Assembly: GCA_010405405.1 (NCBI GenBank)
Contig: MU004233.1
Location: 1,191,122-1,255,121, forward strand
From: Microthyrium microscopicum
Taxonomy: Eukaryota; Ascomycota; Dothideomycetes; Microthyriales; Microthyriaceae
DNA: 64,000 bases
Direction of reading: 5' to 3'
The notes below the pieces were generated by a model. That model was given only the letters and a program-made list of their open reading frames with translations, did no database searches and was not told the origin of the DNA. Position 1 is the first letter of the stretch. Every line of letters starts with the position of its first letter. The position numbers were made by a program, and so were the translations under genes. Shown piece after piece: positions 48,735 through 61,310 of this stretch.

Positions 48735-51575
48735 CTACCCAGCCGGACCAGCGGACTTCATAATTATAGTCATATTACTTCCTTCACCAGTCGTATTCCA
48801 ACCTTCGATCCTGTCGTTTATGTGCAAAGGTATAAGCGTTTCCCAAATATTCGGCCAACCAGCAGCCAACGCGGATCTCTCTCTTGCTCCAATGATCGCC
48901 AACTTGTGTATTTGCCGACTGAGATATCCATTAAGCAGCCCTTGCGCAATGAGGCCACCCAGGATACATTCGATCTCGGCTCGTGTTGGTGATCCAGCCG
49001 TTTGTTTGAGCAGTGACTTCTTGATCCGTTTGAATTCGGGGTCCACGTATTTCGGATTAAGCAGTCCGGAAGACTTTGACGAACCCAGAAGTTTGGCGTA
49101 GAGATATTTGGCGACACTCGTCAAGTCGTCGGTGCTCAGGGTGGGTGCCACGGCTCGACCTTCAGCATTCACGGCGCCATTGGCATTACCCATGCTTTGG
49201 ATGGCGAATACGCGCCGTGAGAGACTGCGCCAGACGTGGACTTCGCAGCGGAACTTTAAAGGATAGCGGATGCCGAAATAGGTGAACCACTCCCAATGCG
49301 GCGAAGTGGGGGAGAAAAATGCGTTGAAGCCGGCGATATCACCCTTCTTGATGATATCGCATAGTGGGCCAAAGTGTCCTTGGAATCTTTCGGCTTCAGG
49401 GCGGTTGTATAGCTCCTGGGACGGGAAGCGGCCGAAGATGAGTGAGCACACGATCAGGTATATGAGGATTTGTCGTCGATTTCTCAAAGACTCGCGGTGA
49501 CATTCGGCATATGCGGCCTCAAGAACTTTCAGGCTTTGGTAGAACTGATTGGTGATGAAGAAGTACTTGCCAAGGTAGAACAAGTAGGTTACTCGATCGG
49601 AGCGAGAGTATGTGTTGAGAGATCGTTTCTGAGCACCGATAACGTTATAGTACTGAGGAACGCTCTCGTACTTTTCGCATGAGAAGAGAATTCGCATGCA
49701 AATATTGGTGAGCTTATATACGACGTCGCCTTTTCCGCCAGTTCTTGAATCGCGAGCACAAGTTCCGATGATGCTGCGAAGAGATTTGGCAGCCTCTTCG
49801 GCCAAAGATTCGGAAGAGCCCTCGTCATCTGTAGCAACCTTGTTGGCAATAGACGGATCCTTGTCTATTCCAATCGCCAATTTCGCAAACAGATTGGCAT
49901 AGTTCAAGACAGCGGGCAAGATCAAAGTGCCGTAGAGATCGCTCAGCAGAGCCGCGCCGCACGTCCGAAGTAATTTTTGAATCTTTTCAAACGTTCCAAG
50001 GAGATCAGACGCGTCCACAGTCTGAATAAATCGGAGGTAGGTTGCGAGAAACTCCGGCAAAGTGTACCAAGAGTCTCGCTGGTCGTTTGCTACTACTGCA
50101 ATGCCTTTTGAGATTTTATCTTTCAGCTCGTCCCCATCTCCTGGATAGGATTTTGATATCTCGGCAATGAGCCCTAGATAACCTTGGCTATACTGTGGAT
50201 CTATTGGTAGCAAATGAGAAAACTGCGCCGCATCACGTCGTTCAATCGCCTGATTCAATCCATTGAGAAATTGATCCAGCTCTTTGCCGGCTCCTGACGC
50301 AGCAAAAGGGCGGGATACTCTGCTAGCTGGACGTCCATTGACTGAAGTCTGAGTCCGGGAAGATGGTTGAGTAGGAGCCTTTTGGCGAGGAGGTTCCGGT
50401 TTGGTCTTTGGGAGTTTAGCCGCAGGTTGTTGGAAGGGATTTGGGCTCTGGGTTTCTGCAGGCCGTTTTCGACTTGAATCATTTGAGGGCGCTTGAAACG
50501 GCTTGGCCGAAGGATTCAAAGATGGACTAGGAGTCGCATTTGCTCTCGACTGGCTAGTTTGCGCAAAAGGACTAGAGCTTCTGCTCGTAGGTTGGGTTGC
50601 GGGAGTATTGGCAGAAACTGGTCTGGCGAATGGGTTTCCGTGGTTTCCTTGGTTTCCTGGGGCTCCAAATGGATTGGTCTTTGGCACTTGGGAAGTCGAT
50701 GGCTGCCCAAATGGATTGACCTTTGGCGCTTGGGAGTTTCCTAGATACCGTTAGTATAAAATTAAAATTGCAGAGCCAACACGCAGCAAAATCGTAGACC
50801 ACCCATCACACCACTCAGTGACAACCAAAAAACTCAATTAGATATGGATATGCGGGAGCCGTCGAATGTGCTGCTAGCCACCACAGATTCCGCATTCCGT
50901 GTATCATTGAGAGATCTTACCTGAAGGCTGGCCGAAAGGATTGGATGAAGCCGTTGCGAAGGGGTTCGCGACGGCGCGTTGTCCAAATGGATTGGGCGCG
51001 GGAGGCGGAGGGTCGGTAGTCATCATGATGTCTCCATCAGAATCGGTACCAGTTGATTTTGTAAGAGATTGTTTTATTTTTGATTTGAGTTCTTCCAGAC
51101 GTTGATTTTGTAGATGAATAGCAAAGGGGCTACGAGTATCTGGTTGAGGATGATGTGTAGATGGCTGGTAGCCCCTGGATACTGGGCTAGCCTGAGGTGA
51201 AGTTTCACTCCCTCGTCTTTCTATTGTCACTCCTCCACCTCTATTATTATTGTTATTCACACCACGACCGCGTCCACGTTGACCACGCCCTCGACTTCGA
51301 TCATATTGTGCTCGCGCTCTGCCTCTTATTTGCAAACCATCAGATTCCTGATTCTGACCGTGATTGGCGCTGAATCTGTAGATTCCTGCAGCCTGAGAGT
51401 CTTCAAACTGATTGTTATTATTGACAGCGTCTTGTCCTCCTCCTCCTCCTCGACCTCTAAACCTTGATTGCTGGCTATAATCGGCCTCCGAATTGAAAAT
51501 ATGTTGACCTCCTCGTCCTCGTCCTCGACCTCCTGTCCATCTTCCTGTTGTTCTGCGGCCGCCAGATCTATCCAT
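48735..51575 (-). CDS. Thp1/Csn12-type PCI protein with RGG and NPFG-rich N-terminus
   Basis: Exons 51575-50921 and 50740-48735 (minus strand) join in phase 1 across a 180-bp intron to give 886 residues. The C-terminal 500 residues match the Thp1/PCID2/Csn12 group: a helical repeat and PCI domain with YRFIQ-like, RSDRVTYLFYLGKYFFITNQFYQ, FGIRYPLKFRCEVHVWRSL and GLIAQGLLNGYLS segments. Family members act in TREX-2 mRNA export or with the COP9 signalosome. The first 380 residues are disordered: RGG/RGR boxes (residues 1-130), then repeated NPFG/NPFA motifs near residues 200-250, like FG-type nucleoporins. Donor and acceptor are canonical, and NPFG motifs lie on both sides of the intron, which argues that this is one gene. 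Confidence 0.85.
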
Positions 51576-52479
51576 TGGCCTTCTCGGAAGTTTTCGAGCA
51601 ACAAATTATGACAATAATTAATAATATCATTTGGTCGAAGGTATATAGCATGTCTACTCTAACAATCAAGGTTTCTTTGTTGCAAACTCTTTTTGTTTGC
51701 ATATCGCGTATTCACATGTCTTTGTTTGACTTGGCTTTCGTGGACGACTGTCCCAGAACTGTGGCAAGACGTTCTACTTCTGCTTGTGCAGGAAATATAC
51801 ATCATAAGAAGGTCAAGTCTGGCATGTCCATGGAACAAGTACAGAACCTCTCGCATTCTAGCAAGCTCAAGCCGAACTCAGACTGATGTTCAACACCCCA
51901 ACACATCAATTACCCCGGTTCCTAGTGAGCGGTGCTTATCCTCCTTTCAATACTGGTAATTATCTGGCCATCATAACTTTGATTGGGTACGGAGTAGAGC
52001 CCCGAAAAACCAACAAGTACCTCAACGGCAGTACTCGGTATAGTGTGAAAGGTCGATCACGATGTGGAAGGAAGCACATTCCGCCTGTGAAAGTCAGGAA
52101 GCCCAGCTCTAGAAGGTAGAATGGATGCAATGTAAAGCAAGCTGCTCGACCGATATGAAGACATTGCACGGTAGAATAAAAACCATTGCCTGGTCAAGTT
52201 TCAACCTCATCGCAGCATTCTCCCGGTTACAAGTAATAGCGACTACTACTAACCACCACCGATTACAATTTCCAACCACCAGGATCCAAGGCAGCACCTG
52301 TGTCTTCTGATGTATACACTAGAACTCTCAGAACTTTCTCCTATATACACACACTGTGTCCCCATATGCCCAATGTGTACGCTTTTCGGTCTGCTCTTTG
52401 TTTGCCTTTTTATTCGCACGAAATATGCTCTCATATTGCCCACAACACAAGTCACCTTTGATGGGGAATTCCCAAGACT
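51576..52479. other. Intergenic interval
   Basis: Divergent region between the PCI gene and the response-regulator pseudogene. No exon, repeat or RNA gene is supported; the open frames here are short and mutually overlapping. Confidence 0.5.
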
Positions 52480-53364
52480 ATGGCGTCTTCGATCACGCCT
52501 GACTTCTCTACCAATTTGGATACACTTGAAAGAGTGTATCCTATCCGCTTCGCTATCAGTAAGGTTGGCGCGGCAGAGAATCGCGAAGACGTCTTCGATT
52601 CAGGTGAGACGCACGTATCCCATAGCTCTCTTCTTACAAACTGACAGGTTTTATGTACGACGTAGTCAGCAAGGCCTCTACCTCGCACTTCAGCCCTGCA
52701 ATATCATCTTCATCGACTGCTGTACCGGACAGTGATCAAGCAGAGTCGGTGCCAAAGCTCGACAATTCCAACGGGCAAGCTTCGTTTGACGACAAAAGTT
52801 CCAACACTCTCCGGTCGAGCGAGCTCATCCTTATGGACCTTGATGCTAGTCTCCTCTTCCTCTGTGCCGCGCAAGGCTAACATTGTGATTAGATGCCTCC
52901 CGTAGATGGCTATACCTCCACCCACATGATTCGCGAATTCGAGATGGCGCATTCTCATCTACTTTCCAACACTGCACAGGCGTACCGCGTACGGACGGAC
53001 GCCGGTGTTTGCGGTTTCTGTAACTCTGATACCAAATCACTTGGATAAACTTTTGGACACTGGATTCGATGGGTTCGTCGCAAAGCCTGTTGACCATAAG
53101 CGATTGAGTTCATACTTGCGTGAAGCGGTTTCGAAACAAGCTAGGAGGGAGGGAGTATATAAGGAGAATGAATTCTTGCTTGGTGGGTGGTTCCACGAGT
53201 CTTTGGAAGACGCAAGTCGGGTTTTTGATGCTTTAGAGTATCAATTTCAACACCATGATGCGATATACTCAATAACCAAATTAATGCTCAGGTTCAGGGA
53301 CAAATTCAAATTGATGTTATTGAAGTTGTTGCGGGTGAGTTCGGAGTCCACATCATGTATATAG
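52480..53364 (+). pseudogene. Response-regulator receiver-domain gene, frameshifted
   Basis: Pieces of one receiver domain lie in order. Exon 52480-52603 holds YPIRFAI (beta-1). Exon 52648-52844 ends in LILMDLD with the phospho-acceptor Asp. From 52893 comes MPPVDGYTSTHMIREFE, then from 52999 TPVFAVSVTLI and FDGFVAKPVD with the conserved Lys. Two defects are seen. The intron 52845-52892 would need a GC donor (GCTAGT). A 4-bp tandem duplication near 52991-53001 (CGGACGGACG) shifts the frame by one inside the domain. The acidic pair expected after beta-1 (usually E/D-D-N) is replaced by KVG. Such domains relay phosphate from hybrid histidine kinases in fungi. A sequencing error could explain the duplication but not the other changes. 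Confidence 0.7.
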
Positions 53365-53525
53365 ACGCGTCTGACATGTGCTCAAGGTTAATGCAGCCCT
53401 ACGTAACGTGCTCCACATGGACTTCTTACTTTCCGATGTCCCACTCGCCAACCACCCTTCTTTTACTTCACTGCATGTGAAAGCTTCAATTTGGTCTTTG
53501 AAGCTCCTCAAGATACTCAATTACG

Positions 53526-55370
53526 ATGGATGCAATTGTGGACGTCGCAAGACGCGTTTTGCTCGAACCATTGTCCTTCATCTACCTCGTAATTCAATGG
53601 CTGCTCAGCAAACTATTGTCTCCAACCCCTCCAGCTCCTGGTGGTTCACTACACCGTCCACGAATCGCGGTCATTGGTGCTGGTCTGACTGTGAGAGTTC
53701 ACTTTGAATAAATTTAGAGTTTGACTAAACAATGTAAAGGGTGTGTCAGCCGCGTCGCACTGCATTGGCCATGGATTTGATACTACAATATTTGAGGCTG
53801 GTGATAAAAGCTCCGTTGGAGGTATCTGGACAGTAAGGCAAAATCCAGCTGCTCATGACTGCATACTTACATTGATGTTAGCGAGTAAATAACACATCCG
53901 GTCTCCAAATTCACAGCGTAATGTGAGCCACTTTTCCTCTTCACGACATCGTACCAGTCACGCAGACTAATAAGCTGACCAGGTATCGATTCCATCCCAG
54001 CGTGAAATGGGGAAAGGGATATCCGTCGCGACAGGAAATCGTGAAACAAATCCAGGACTTGTGGAAACGCTACGACCTTGACAAGCACACGCACTTCGAT
54101 ACTAAGGTCAATAAGGTGTATAAGAACAAGAAAGGGCAATGGGTCATCAACGACGAATCGCATGGTACCTTTGATGGTGTTATTGCGGCAGTAGGCACCT
54201 GTGGCGACGCTCAAATCCCACATGTTCCCGGTATGGGGAACTTCAAAGGCAAAATCTACCACTCGTCTGAACTAGATGGCAAAGACGCAAAAGGCAAGAA
54301 GATTGCCATCATTGGCGGTGGAGCCAGCGCTGTTGAAGCTCTGGAATTCGTTGCTAGATCTGAAGCAGAGCATGCGTACATATTGGCGCGATCAGAGAAG
54401 TGGATCCTTCCACGAAATCCGATTATTGATGGGCTTATCAGCATGAACATATACGGTGGCGAAACGATGTTCTCTTGGATCCCCGAATCGCTCCTTCGGA
54501 TATTTTTCTACCGCGACTTGAAGGATCTTGCACCACCACCTGGCTCTAGTGGGTTATTCACCAGCACACCAATGGTCAACACTGAAGTTCTGGACCTCAT
54601 CCGCAACGGAAAGGCCGATTGGCTTCGTGGTGACATCAAGCACTTCTCTGAGGACGGCATTCTGTTTAACAAACGTAGCTCAGGTGTGCCCAAAGGCGGA
54701 CCCGGCAAAGAGATGCAGATTGATGCAGATATTGTCATCATGGCGACTGGCTTTGAACGTCCAAGTCTTAGCTTCCTTCCTGATGACTGCTTTGAGGAAG
54801 GATACGAGCCGCCGAACTGGTATATGCAGGTGTTTCCACCTCAGCATGTTGACATATGTTGTAATAATTGCACATACGTCAATGCGATTGGCACAGGTCA
54901 GTTTTGTAAAGAACATCGGGGCCGCCCATTTCTAACATCTCATAGTCGGGAACTATCACATAGGCATATACACAAGATTCCTTCTGATGTATCTGGTAGA
55001 TCCATTGGCACGACCAAGGGAGCCATTGATGAGGCTTTGGGTACGAAACTCACATCTTACACCTTTTCTTTGCTAACGAAATTAGATCAACATGGTACAG
55101 TTCGTGAAATCTAAGGCTCCCGGGTAAGATATATCAATTCTTTAGAGGACTTGAAGTATTTGTACTAACTGGACTCGCTTTAGTGGTGCATTCGACTTCT
55201 TCACCTACGGAGAGTTGATGTGGTGGTTCTTCTTCACTCTCGCCATCAACCCCTTTCGTTGGAAGTGGGTGTTATTCGTGCTCTTTGGAATTGCTAAAGA
55301 CCTCCCAATGAAAATCGTAAAACAAGAAGATAGATTTCGTAATGGGGCTGGCAGTGATAAAGAGGAGTGA
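53526..55370 (+). CDS. Flavin-containing monooxygenase (FMO-like)
   Basis: Seven exons (53526-53690, 53740-53832, 53882-53922, 53983-54896, 54946-55040, 55086-55123, 55184-55370) encode 510 residues. An N-terminal hydrophobic segment (PLSFIYLVIQWLLSKLL) suggests a membrane anchor. The FAD-binding fold has IAVIGAGLTGVSAA, and the NADPH fold has IAIIGGGASAVEA. Between them the FMO fingerprint appears as FKGKIYHSSEL, with Leu where Tyr or Phe is usual. MATGFERP near residue 360 is the late ATG motif. The C-terminus is hydrophobic and aromatic (FTYGELMWWFFFTLAINPF). Enzymes of this kind oxygenate nitrogen, sulfur or carbonyl groups with NADPH and O2; the substrate is unknown. All six introns are short with matching phases. 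Confidence 0.92.
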
Positions 55371-56158
55371 ATTGGTTCGAAGTAACGAGATCTACAAGAT
55401 AGACAGGACCATTGCATCTCAGCGATCATCCATCATGTAGCGATTGTTCTCGCTACAAACCAAGCATACACAGCAATAATACATAGCATTCAGCACACAT
55501 CAGTTGATCTGAGCCCCTCATCCACATTCGCATCTATGATAGCTTCAGAGCTGTTCTTGGGACCGAGCGTAGCTCAGTACCGGCGTTGAAAACAGCTAGC
55601 TGTAGCATGCTCTAGCTGAGCTCCTCGACAGTCGATCTTTGTAAAGCAATTGATTAGAAGGTGTTGTACTTTATGCAAGAGCTTAAGCCTTTGCTTGCAA
55701 ACAAAGTATATGGGGGTGCCTGTCTCTCCTCGATGTCCAGACGACAGTCTCGAACAGGATTATACACGCCTATCTGTGGTTGCCGAGTTGTATTCTCGAA
55801 TACCGGAACACAACCAGACGACTGTCTCTTAGTGCCCATATTTCGATCCCAACGTTCAAGGCACGCCCCTGAGCTTGCTGGTATCCCGCACACATGCTCG
55901 GATCCGTGTCATTAGGATGGATGCTCCCACGTTGTTTGGAAGTAAAGACTCCGATTTGTTCTGTATGCCAGTCTTTTAATCTCAACTACCACTCATCGTG
56001 TCGTTGACCAGTAACTTCTTTCATCAATTCCCGCCTTGCAATCAGCCTTCAAGATGACTCCTCAAGCACTTCGAGCAAATCACTGAGAAGAAGAGCAGCA
56101 TCTGACGCTCTAACATTACGAGCTAGCAAGCTCGCGAGCTGAGCTGACATCCAACATC
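55371..56158. other. Intergenic interval
   Basis: No gene seen. A near-exact direct repeat CCAGACGAC[A/T]GTCTC occurs near 55737 and 55817, and GAGCT-rich short palindromes occur near 55600 and 56120. Their meaning is unclear. Confidence 0.45.
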
Positions 56159-57778
56159 ATGTCTGGAGACCGACCCCTGTTACACGATACTCGCCATCGA
56201 AACCACTCGGGAGATGTTGCGATATGGGTGCCTATCGGGTGCATTGCCTCCCTGCTCTCAGTTATACTGAGAATATATGTATCGTTGAGAAAACAGAAAC
56301 AGTTGGGAGCCGATGATAATCTCCTCCTCCTTTGCTTCGTAAGCAATCCATCAGCTCACAATTCACTTACGGATAATGAACCGTGCTAAGTTCTGATTTG
56401 CGTACTACAGGTCATTGTCATAGCACAAAGCGCGATGCTATGTATGGGCATTCGAGCGACCCACGGCCTGCCCTTCCAAGACCTACCCCCCAAGAGTCTA
56501 AATCTAGTCTTCGTATATGGCTATGCGGCCTCGATATTAGCCAACAGCTCGATGGCGCTCGCAAAAGCATCGGTGGTGGAACTTTATCGCCGAATCAACG
56601 TATACCAAAGTTCTCGCCGAATATCGATAATACTCCACCTTATGATTATATTATGGTTTCTATTCACTTTATTTGCAATCACTTTTCGATGTAAACTACC
56701 AGCGCCTTGGTTCTACACTTCAGATCGATGTATGGCATCTTGGCCAATATTCGTTTCAGTGGTCACTACCAATATTTTTACGGATTTGGTTATTGTACTT
56801 CATGTGATACCGGGTCTTTGGAGGCTGCAGACGTCTAGGAAGCTTAGGATTGGACTTATTATACTTTTCGGTTCTAGGTTACTGTAAGTCTTAACCAGAA
56901 AGCGCATAACGTCCAATTTCTAACTTGCGGTTAGAGTTTGTATACCAAGCTTTGTCAGAATTGCTATTGTCGGATCACCTACATTTAGTCATGTAGATGG
57001 AACTGGCATGTACACAAGACTCTCAATTCTTCAAAAGTAAGTGACTATCATTGTCGTCAGGGAGTCGTTGATACTGATGAGCTGTAGTGTTGAGTTACAT
57101 GTTTCGATCATTACGGCCAACTTTCCTCGAATACAGTCCTTGTTTACGAGTTTTCGATCAGACAGAAGCGCAGGACGGAATCTTCCCAGCGCTAGTCAAT
57201 CTGGTACACCTTCAAGACGGGATACCTTTGTTAGCACACATACTTACGACACTGCAAATACGATATTTACTGGCAAATCCTTGCCTCAGTCATTTCCTGC
57301 TGCCAGCTTTCCACAGTTTGGTGGGCCTATGATGCTAGGTAAGGCCAAATTCACTGGAGCAAAACCAGTTCCTTCTCGAACCATACTTCTGGTATATCAT
57401 ATGCTGATAATACTCAATGCTGACTTTGCCCCAGTTCCACAGCTCCCAACAGAGCTCCACACTTCCATTTCCAGCAACAACCGCCTTCGCAGCCACTCAA
57501 GCGCATGGTCCATAACAAGCTGCATGGACCGAAGAATGGAACGATTCAACAACCGCAATTATACGAGACCACCTAGCTTGGAAGATGCACGAAACCTTAC
57601 TTCAACACCAAGACGCAGCGAGGCGACAATGCGCAACTTCAGCTCAGATATCATAGTAGATCTTGAGATCACTCGGCGAGAATCATTCCATGGCACGAAT
57701 GGGGCAGAGGAAGTTCCTGACGTACCGGATAGATGGATACTGAAGCAGTATGGACCGACTGATCATGATTTCGCATGA
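56159..57778 (+). CDS. Fungal-rhodopsin-domain (SAT4-like) integral membrane protein
   Basis: Exons 56159-56338, 56411-56883, 56935-57036, 57088-57338 and 57435-57778 encode about 449 residues. The N-terminal 300 residues form seven predicted helices in the layout of the large fungal rhodopsin-like (SAT4/DUF family) membrane proteins, with GADDNLLLLCF after helix 1, ASILANSSMALAKASVVELYRRI in helix 3, and TNIFTDLVIVLHVIPGLWRLQ near helices 5-6. A soluble Ser/Arg-rich tail follows. There is no retinal-binding Lys pattern typical of opsins. Function is mostly unknown; some relatives are Pth11-like surface receptors. The last intron (96 bp, GTAAGG donor) is a multiple of three and open, so it could also be retained. 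Confidence 0.85.
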
Positions 57779-57862
57779 TATCTCTATGTTGGCTAGTCTC
57801 AATATGGAAGATATCATTAATATTATACATAATTGCCTCATTGATTAAATATTATGGGAAGG

Positions 57863-60498
57863 TCAGCGATCGAAATACACTGCAGGTGGTCTCCTATCCA
57901 CACTTGATTGTGTAGGCGGCGGACCGTATGTATCTCCAGACGATGGCCGATCGTTGAAGCTGCCAGTGCCTCCTGGTGAAGTCACAGTCAGATGGTCCTT
58001 TGAATAATGAGTCGTTTCAGCCTCGGTGGGCTGTACGGCTTCATCTTCTCGCTGTCTTGGCCTAGTCCTGTTGTTCTTGAGTCGTTGCATTTCGTCAAGG
58101 AACACCGCTGTGTCTGCGTCTAGATGTCTGAACCATGTCCAGGGACGGATGAAATGTGAGAAGGGGCGTGAGAAGAGTTTGATGAGAATGTAGACAATGA
58201 AGCAGATGATGACCTTGATAAACACATTAGTTTGAGTAGGAGTGGCTGGAATTGTGGAACTTACTGCAGCGTATGCACTAGCAACTTTGCCGAAATTGGC
58301 ACGAGTCTCCCACCAGGTCGTGCTGGCAAAGGCAAGAATCAGGATACATCCGAACAAGCCGATGTAAGCGAGGGCTGGCTGTCCCAGAGATAGAAACGTT
58401 GACGCATTGTAATCGGCATGCGAACGTAGGTACTCTGGAGCGTCATTCGTGATACCAGTCTTGCAGATATTGAGCCTATTGCTGTTAGATCAAGCTTGCC
58501 ACAAATCGACTTCGAGTACTTACCATTGCTTATAACGAATATATGCTAGGCATACAGAAGCCCAGACCATGACAACAGCAACACTGCCTGATATAGATAT
58601 GATCTGAATGAACTCTTGGATAGGATACCCTTTGATGAGCTGCAGATATGGTAACCAGAGGAATGAAATGAAAGAGAAAAGGATAGCAGGCACGGGCACT
58701 TTGCGTCCATTCGTCTTTGCGAGAACTCGAAGTCGTCTAGTGAACCAATTTTGAGCTCCTGCCATTCTAAGTTCTTGAGTCATGCCAAAAAGTGTTCTGC
58801 TAGCGACATAAAGCGATGTGTTTGCAGCAGACATGGAGCTAAATATCAAGCATCCGTTAAGGAATGAGGCCATTGTCTTGTAGCCAGCATAATATGTTGC
58901 TCGAATGACAATGCTGCTTGACGGTGGGTCTTGCGGTGCTGCTATATCGCTCGCGCCAATTCCCGAGTAGATTGCTGGCAGGTTCTGGTCAGTCCAGTGT
59001 ACGTTGAGCGACTCGCCGATTGTGACCATCAGATATATGATGCAAGTGAATATGGCCACCGAACGAGCAGGCCATTTGAGATTCTTTGGATCAATGGTTT
59101 CATAGGCAGTAAGTCCAATGATTTCGATGCCCAGAAAGCCATAGGCAATAATGGGGAAACAGTAGCTGTAAAGACATTAGCTTGATTTTGACTTAACTCC
59201 GAGAGCATTTCAAAAGCTTACCAAATAGCGCTGACGGAATCGCTCACGTATCTGGCGTCGTGATGGACGCCTTCAGTGATGTAATCATTTCCATCTGCGA
59301 TGTGTTAGCATATATCTGCCAAAGTCGGGAATAAATGTCATACCTTTACCCGCGATATAATAGAGGAAAATGCTGACACCAACAACAAGAAAGATTTTCA
59401 GAAGACCACCGATGGTCTCAATCAATCCATACCAGAAAACTCCGGCAAGATTGATAATGGTGAGAGTGATGGGAACAAGAGTGTAGAAGACAACCGCTTG
59501 CCATGTCTTGCTTAGCCCCCAATAACCTGCGAGCGAAGCGGCCGCAAGACTCTGATTTGCGAATATGGAGGCATACGCATACCAGTATGCGATACTAGTA
59601 ACCCAGGCAAGGTCTGGATCTACAAAGACCCTCACGTATACGTTGATTGCGTTGTAAACGGGAAACTTCTGGACAAGTTCTCCTAAACATTCTCCTACTG
59701 CTATGGCGATAACGCACATAAGCAAAAACGCTATGAGAAGACCTCCCGGTCCTATAGAGTATTAGCACAAAGCGTTTTCGGTTGAATATATCATGTTTTC
59801 AGAAATTGATGACAGGAGTGCGCAGCTTCATGACAGCCAACAGGTCGACAAAAATCAATGGCACCCTCCCATCAAGTGCTATGGCTCTCCACAATGCTGC
59901 TGAGCAAAAGATGCCATAGTTTCTACGTGTTCGATGAACACATATACGCCTGCCTTGCGGCGTAAGATACTCGAAGCTAGAACGTAGCATATGGGGGCCA
60001 GCGAAGCTAAGGGAACTGTGCAATTATCTTGTTTATCGGTTGAAAGCCTACTTTGTCCTGACAAGCAACAAGTAGAATCAGGAACAGAGGGTTTGTTGTT
60101 TGCAAGGGCTGCAATAAGAAAATGATGTCGTTTGTTAAACAAGAAGACATACCTGCGAGTTCTAGGGCGGATCCATTGTTGCTGAAAACGCCAGCTCCAA
60201 TGATGCCGGATATTACGATCGACTACAAACGCGATTAATATGTAAGGCATATTCTCAAACGAGGTGGCTTTCACATACGAAAACCTGAATCCCATAGAGC
60301 TTTTTACTGTTGGCAGTTAGCAAGGCGTTTTGTTTGAATCCTCTCGTGCTCAATTCTTGAAATAACTGAGGCTGACACCAGCCCAATTTCTGCGGTGCTC
60401 CAAGAGGGCTTGCTGCAAAAGATGAAAGCGGAGAGAACTCACTCTAGTTCTTGATATTCCAGACGTGGTGCTTGGACTATGAGCCTGGGTTTCGGCAT
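57863..60498 (-). CDS. Amino-acid permease of the AAT/APC type
   Basis: Eight exons on the minus strand (60498-60443, 60306-60279, 60222-60153, 59751-59344, 59294-59222, 59165-58524, 58475-58265, 58213-57863) encode 612 residues with about twelve membrane helices. Helix 1 carries SGIIGAGVFSNNGSALELAGPGGLL, the APC signature with the substrate-binding GxG. Also seen are GECLGELVQKFPVYNAI, FVDPDLAWVTSIAYWYAYASIF, GIEIIGLTAYETIDPKNLKWPAR and SAANTSLYVASRTLFGM, all typical of fungal amino-acid permeases. A 100-residue cytosolic tail is charged and Pro-rich. Intron 3 is 401 bp, far longer than the others (48-136 bp). The start (MPKPRLIV) is in the only frame that joins exon 2. Substrate is not predictable. 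Confidence 0.92.
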
Positions 60499-61310
60499 GA
60501 TAACTCTCAGTTAGCGCATCAAGATGCTTGAAACATGTTTGCACGGGATCCCTGGCCAGACTTATATGAAGATGAGCAATCGCCGCGACACGCGAGAGAT
60601 CTGGGGAAAGGGGAGCAACTCAGTAACAGGGCGAAAAGAGCCTTGCGGCTGAGTCCTCAACGCCTCATTTGATCGCGCGCTGGGAGTGGTCAATTTATTG
60701 ACTACTGGTAAGAAAAAGAAAGGTGCGACATAAGTTCGCGAACCACCGTAGCCCAATCTGGCGACTAATGGGACTTGGGCGTGGCGCAGCCGACTGGGCA
60801 GCAGCAATGAAGCAGTGGGGATACAAAAGAAGCTCGTACTTTCAACAGGGTGTGGTTACTGGCTGCCAATAGACATTGCGAACATGGTTGAACTGGGCGC
60901 TTATGAGGAGGAGATATTCCCTGATTTAGCAGCACAAAAAGCTACCAGAATATTGGTAAATATCTACATCAAAGTAGAGCAGGTAAAGTAAGGATGAGAA
61001 CCCGAGCTTCTAGATCCGAGTGTTGAATGTCAGTATCCGCTCTCCCACGCTGTTGCTGGCAGCTGCAAGTTGTGTTCGACGTCGCAACTGGCCATCGCAT
61101 TCCCTTTTGGTCATTTGCATTTACCTCTGTAATCCCACTCTGACTGTCTGACTACTCCTCTCACCTGAAAATTAGGCAGAGGCCGCCGCTTTCCCCTCCA
61201 TTTAAATCCAAGCTCCACGTCACGGGTGCGGCTCAAGTGAAGAGTATAAGATAAAGCCCGTCGCCATACAACAAATTACACTCATCAGCTTGCAAACCCG
61301 TTATCGTGAA
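60499..61310. other. Divergent intergenic region
   Basis: Promoters of the permease (minus) and of the small gene at 61311 (plus). A GAGTATAAGATAAAG string near 61240 may serve as a TATA-like element. No exon or repeat seen. Confidence 0.45.

Noticed and set aside
52310-52735. 141-codon plus-strand frame near the response-regulator pseudogene.
   Set aside because: Overlaps the pseudogene exons in another frame and has no domain.
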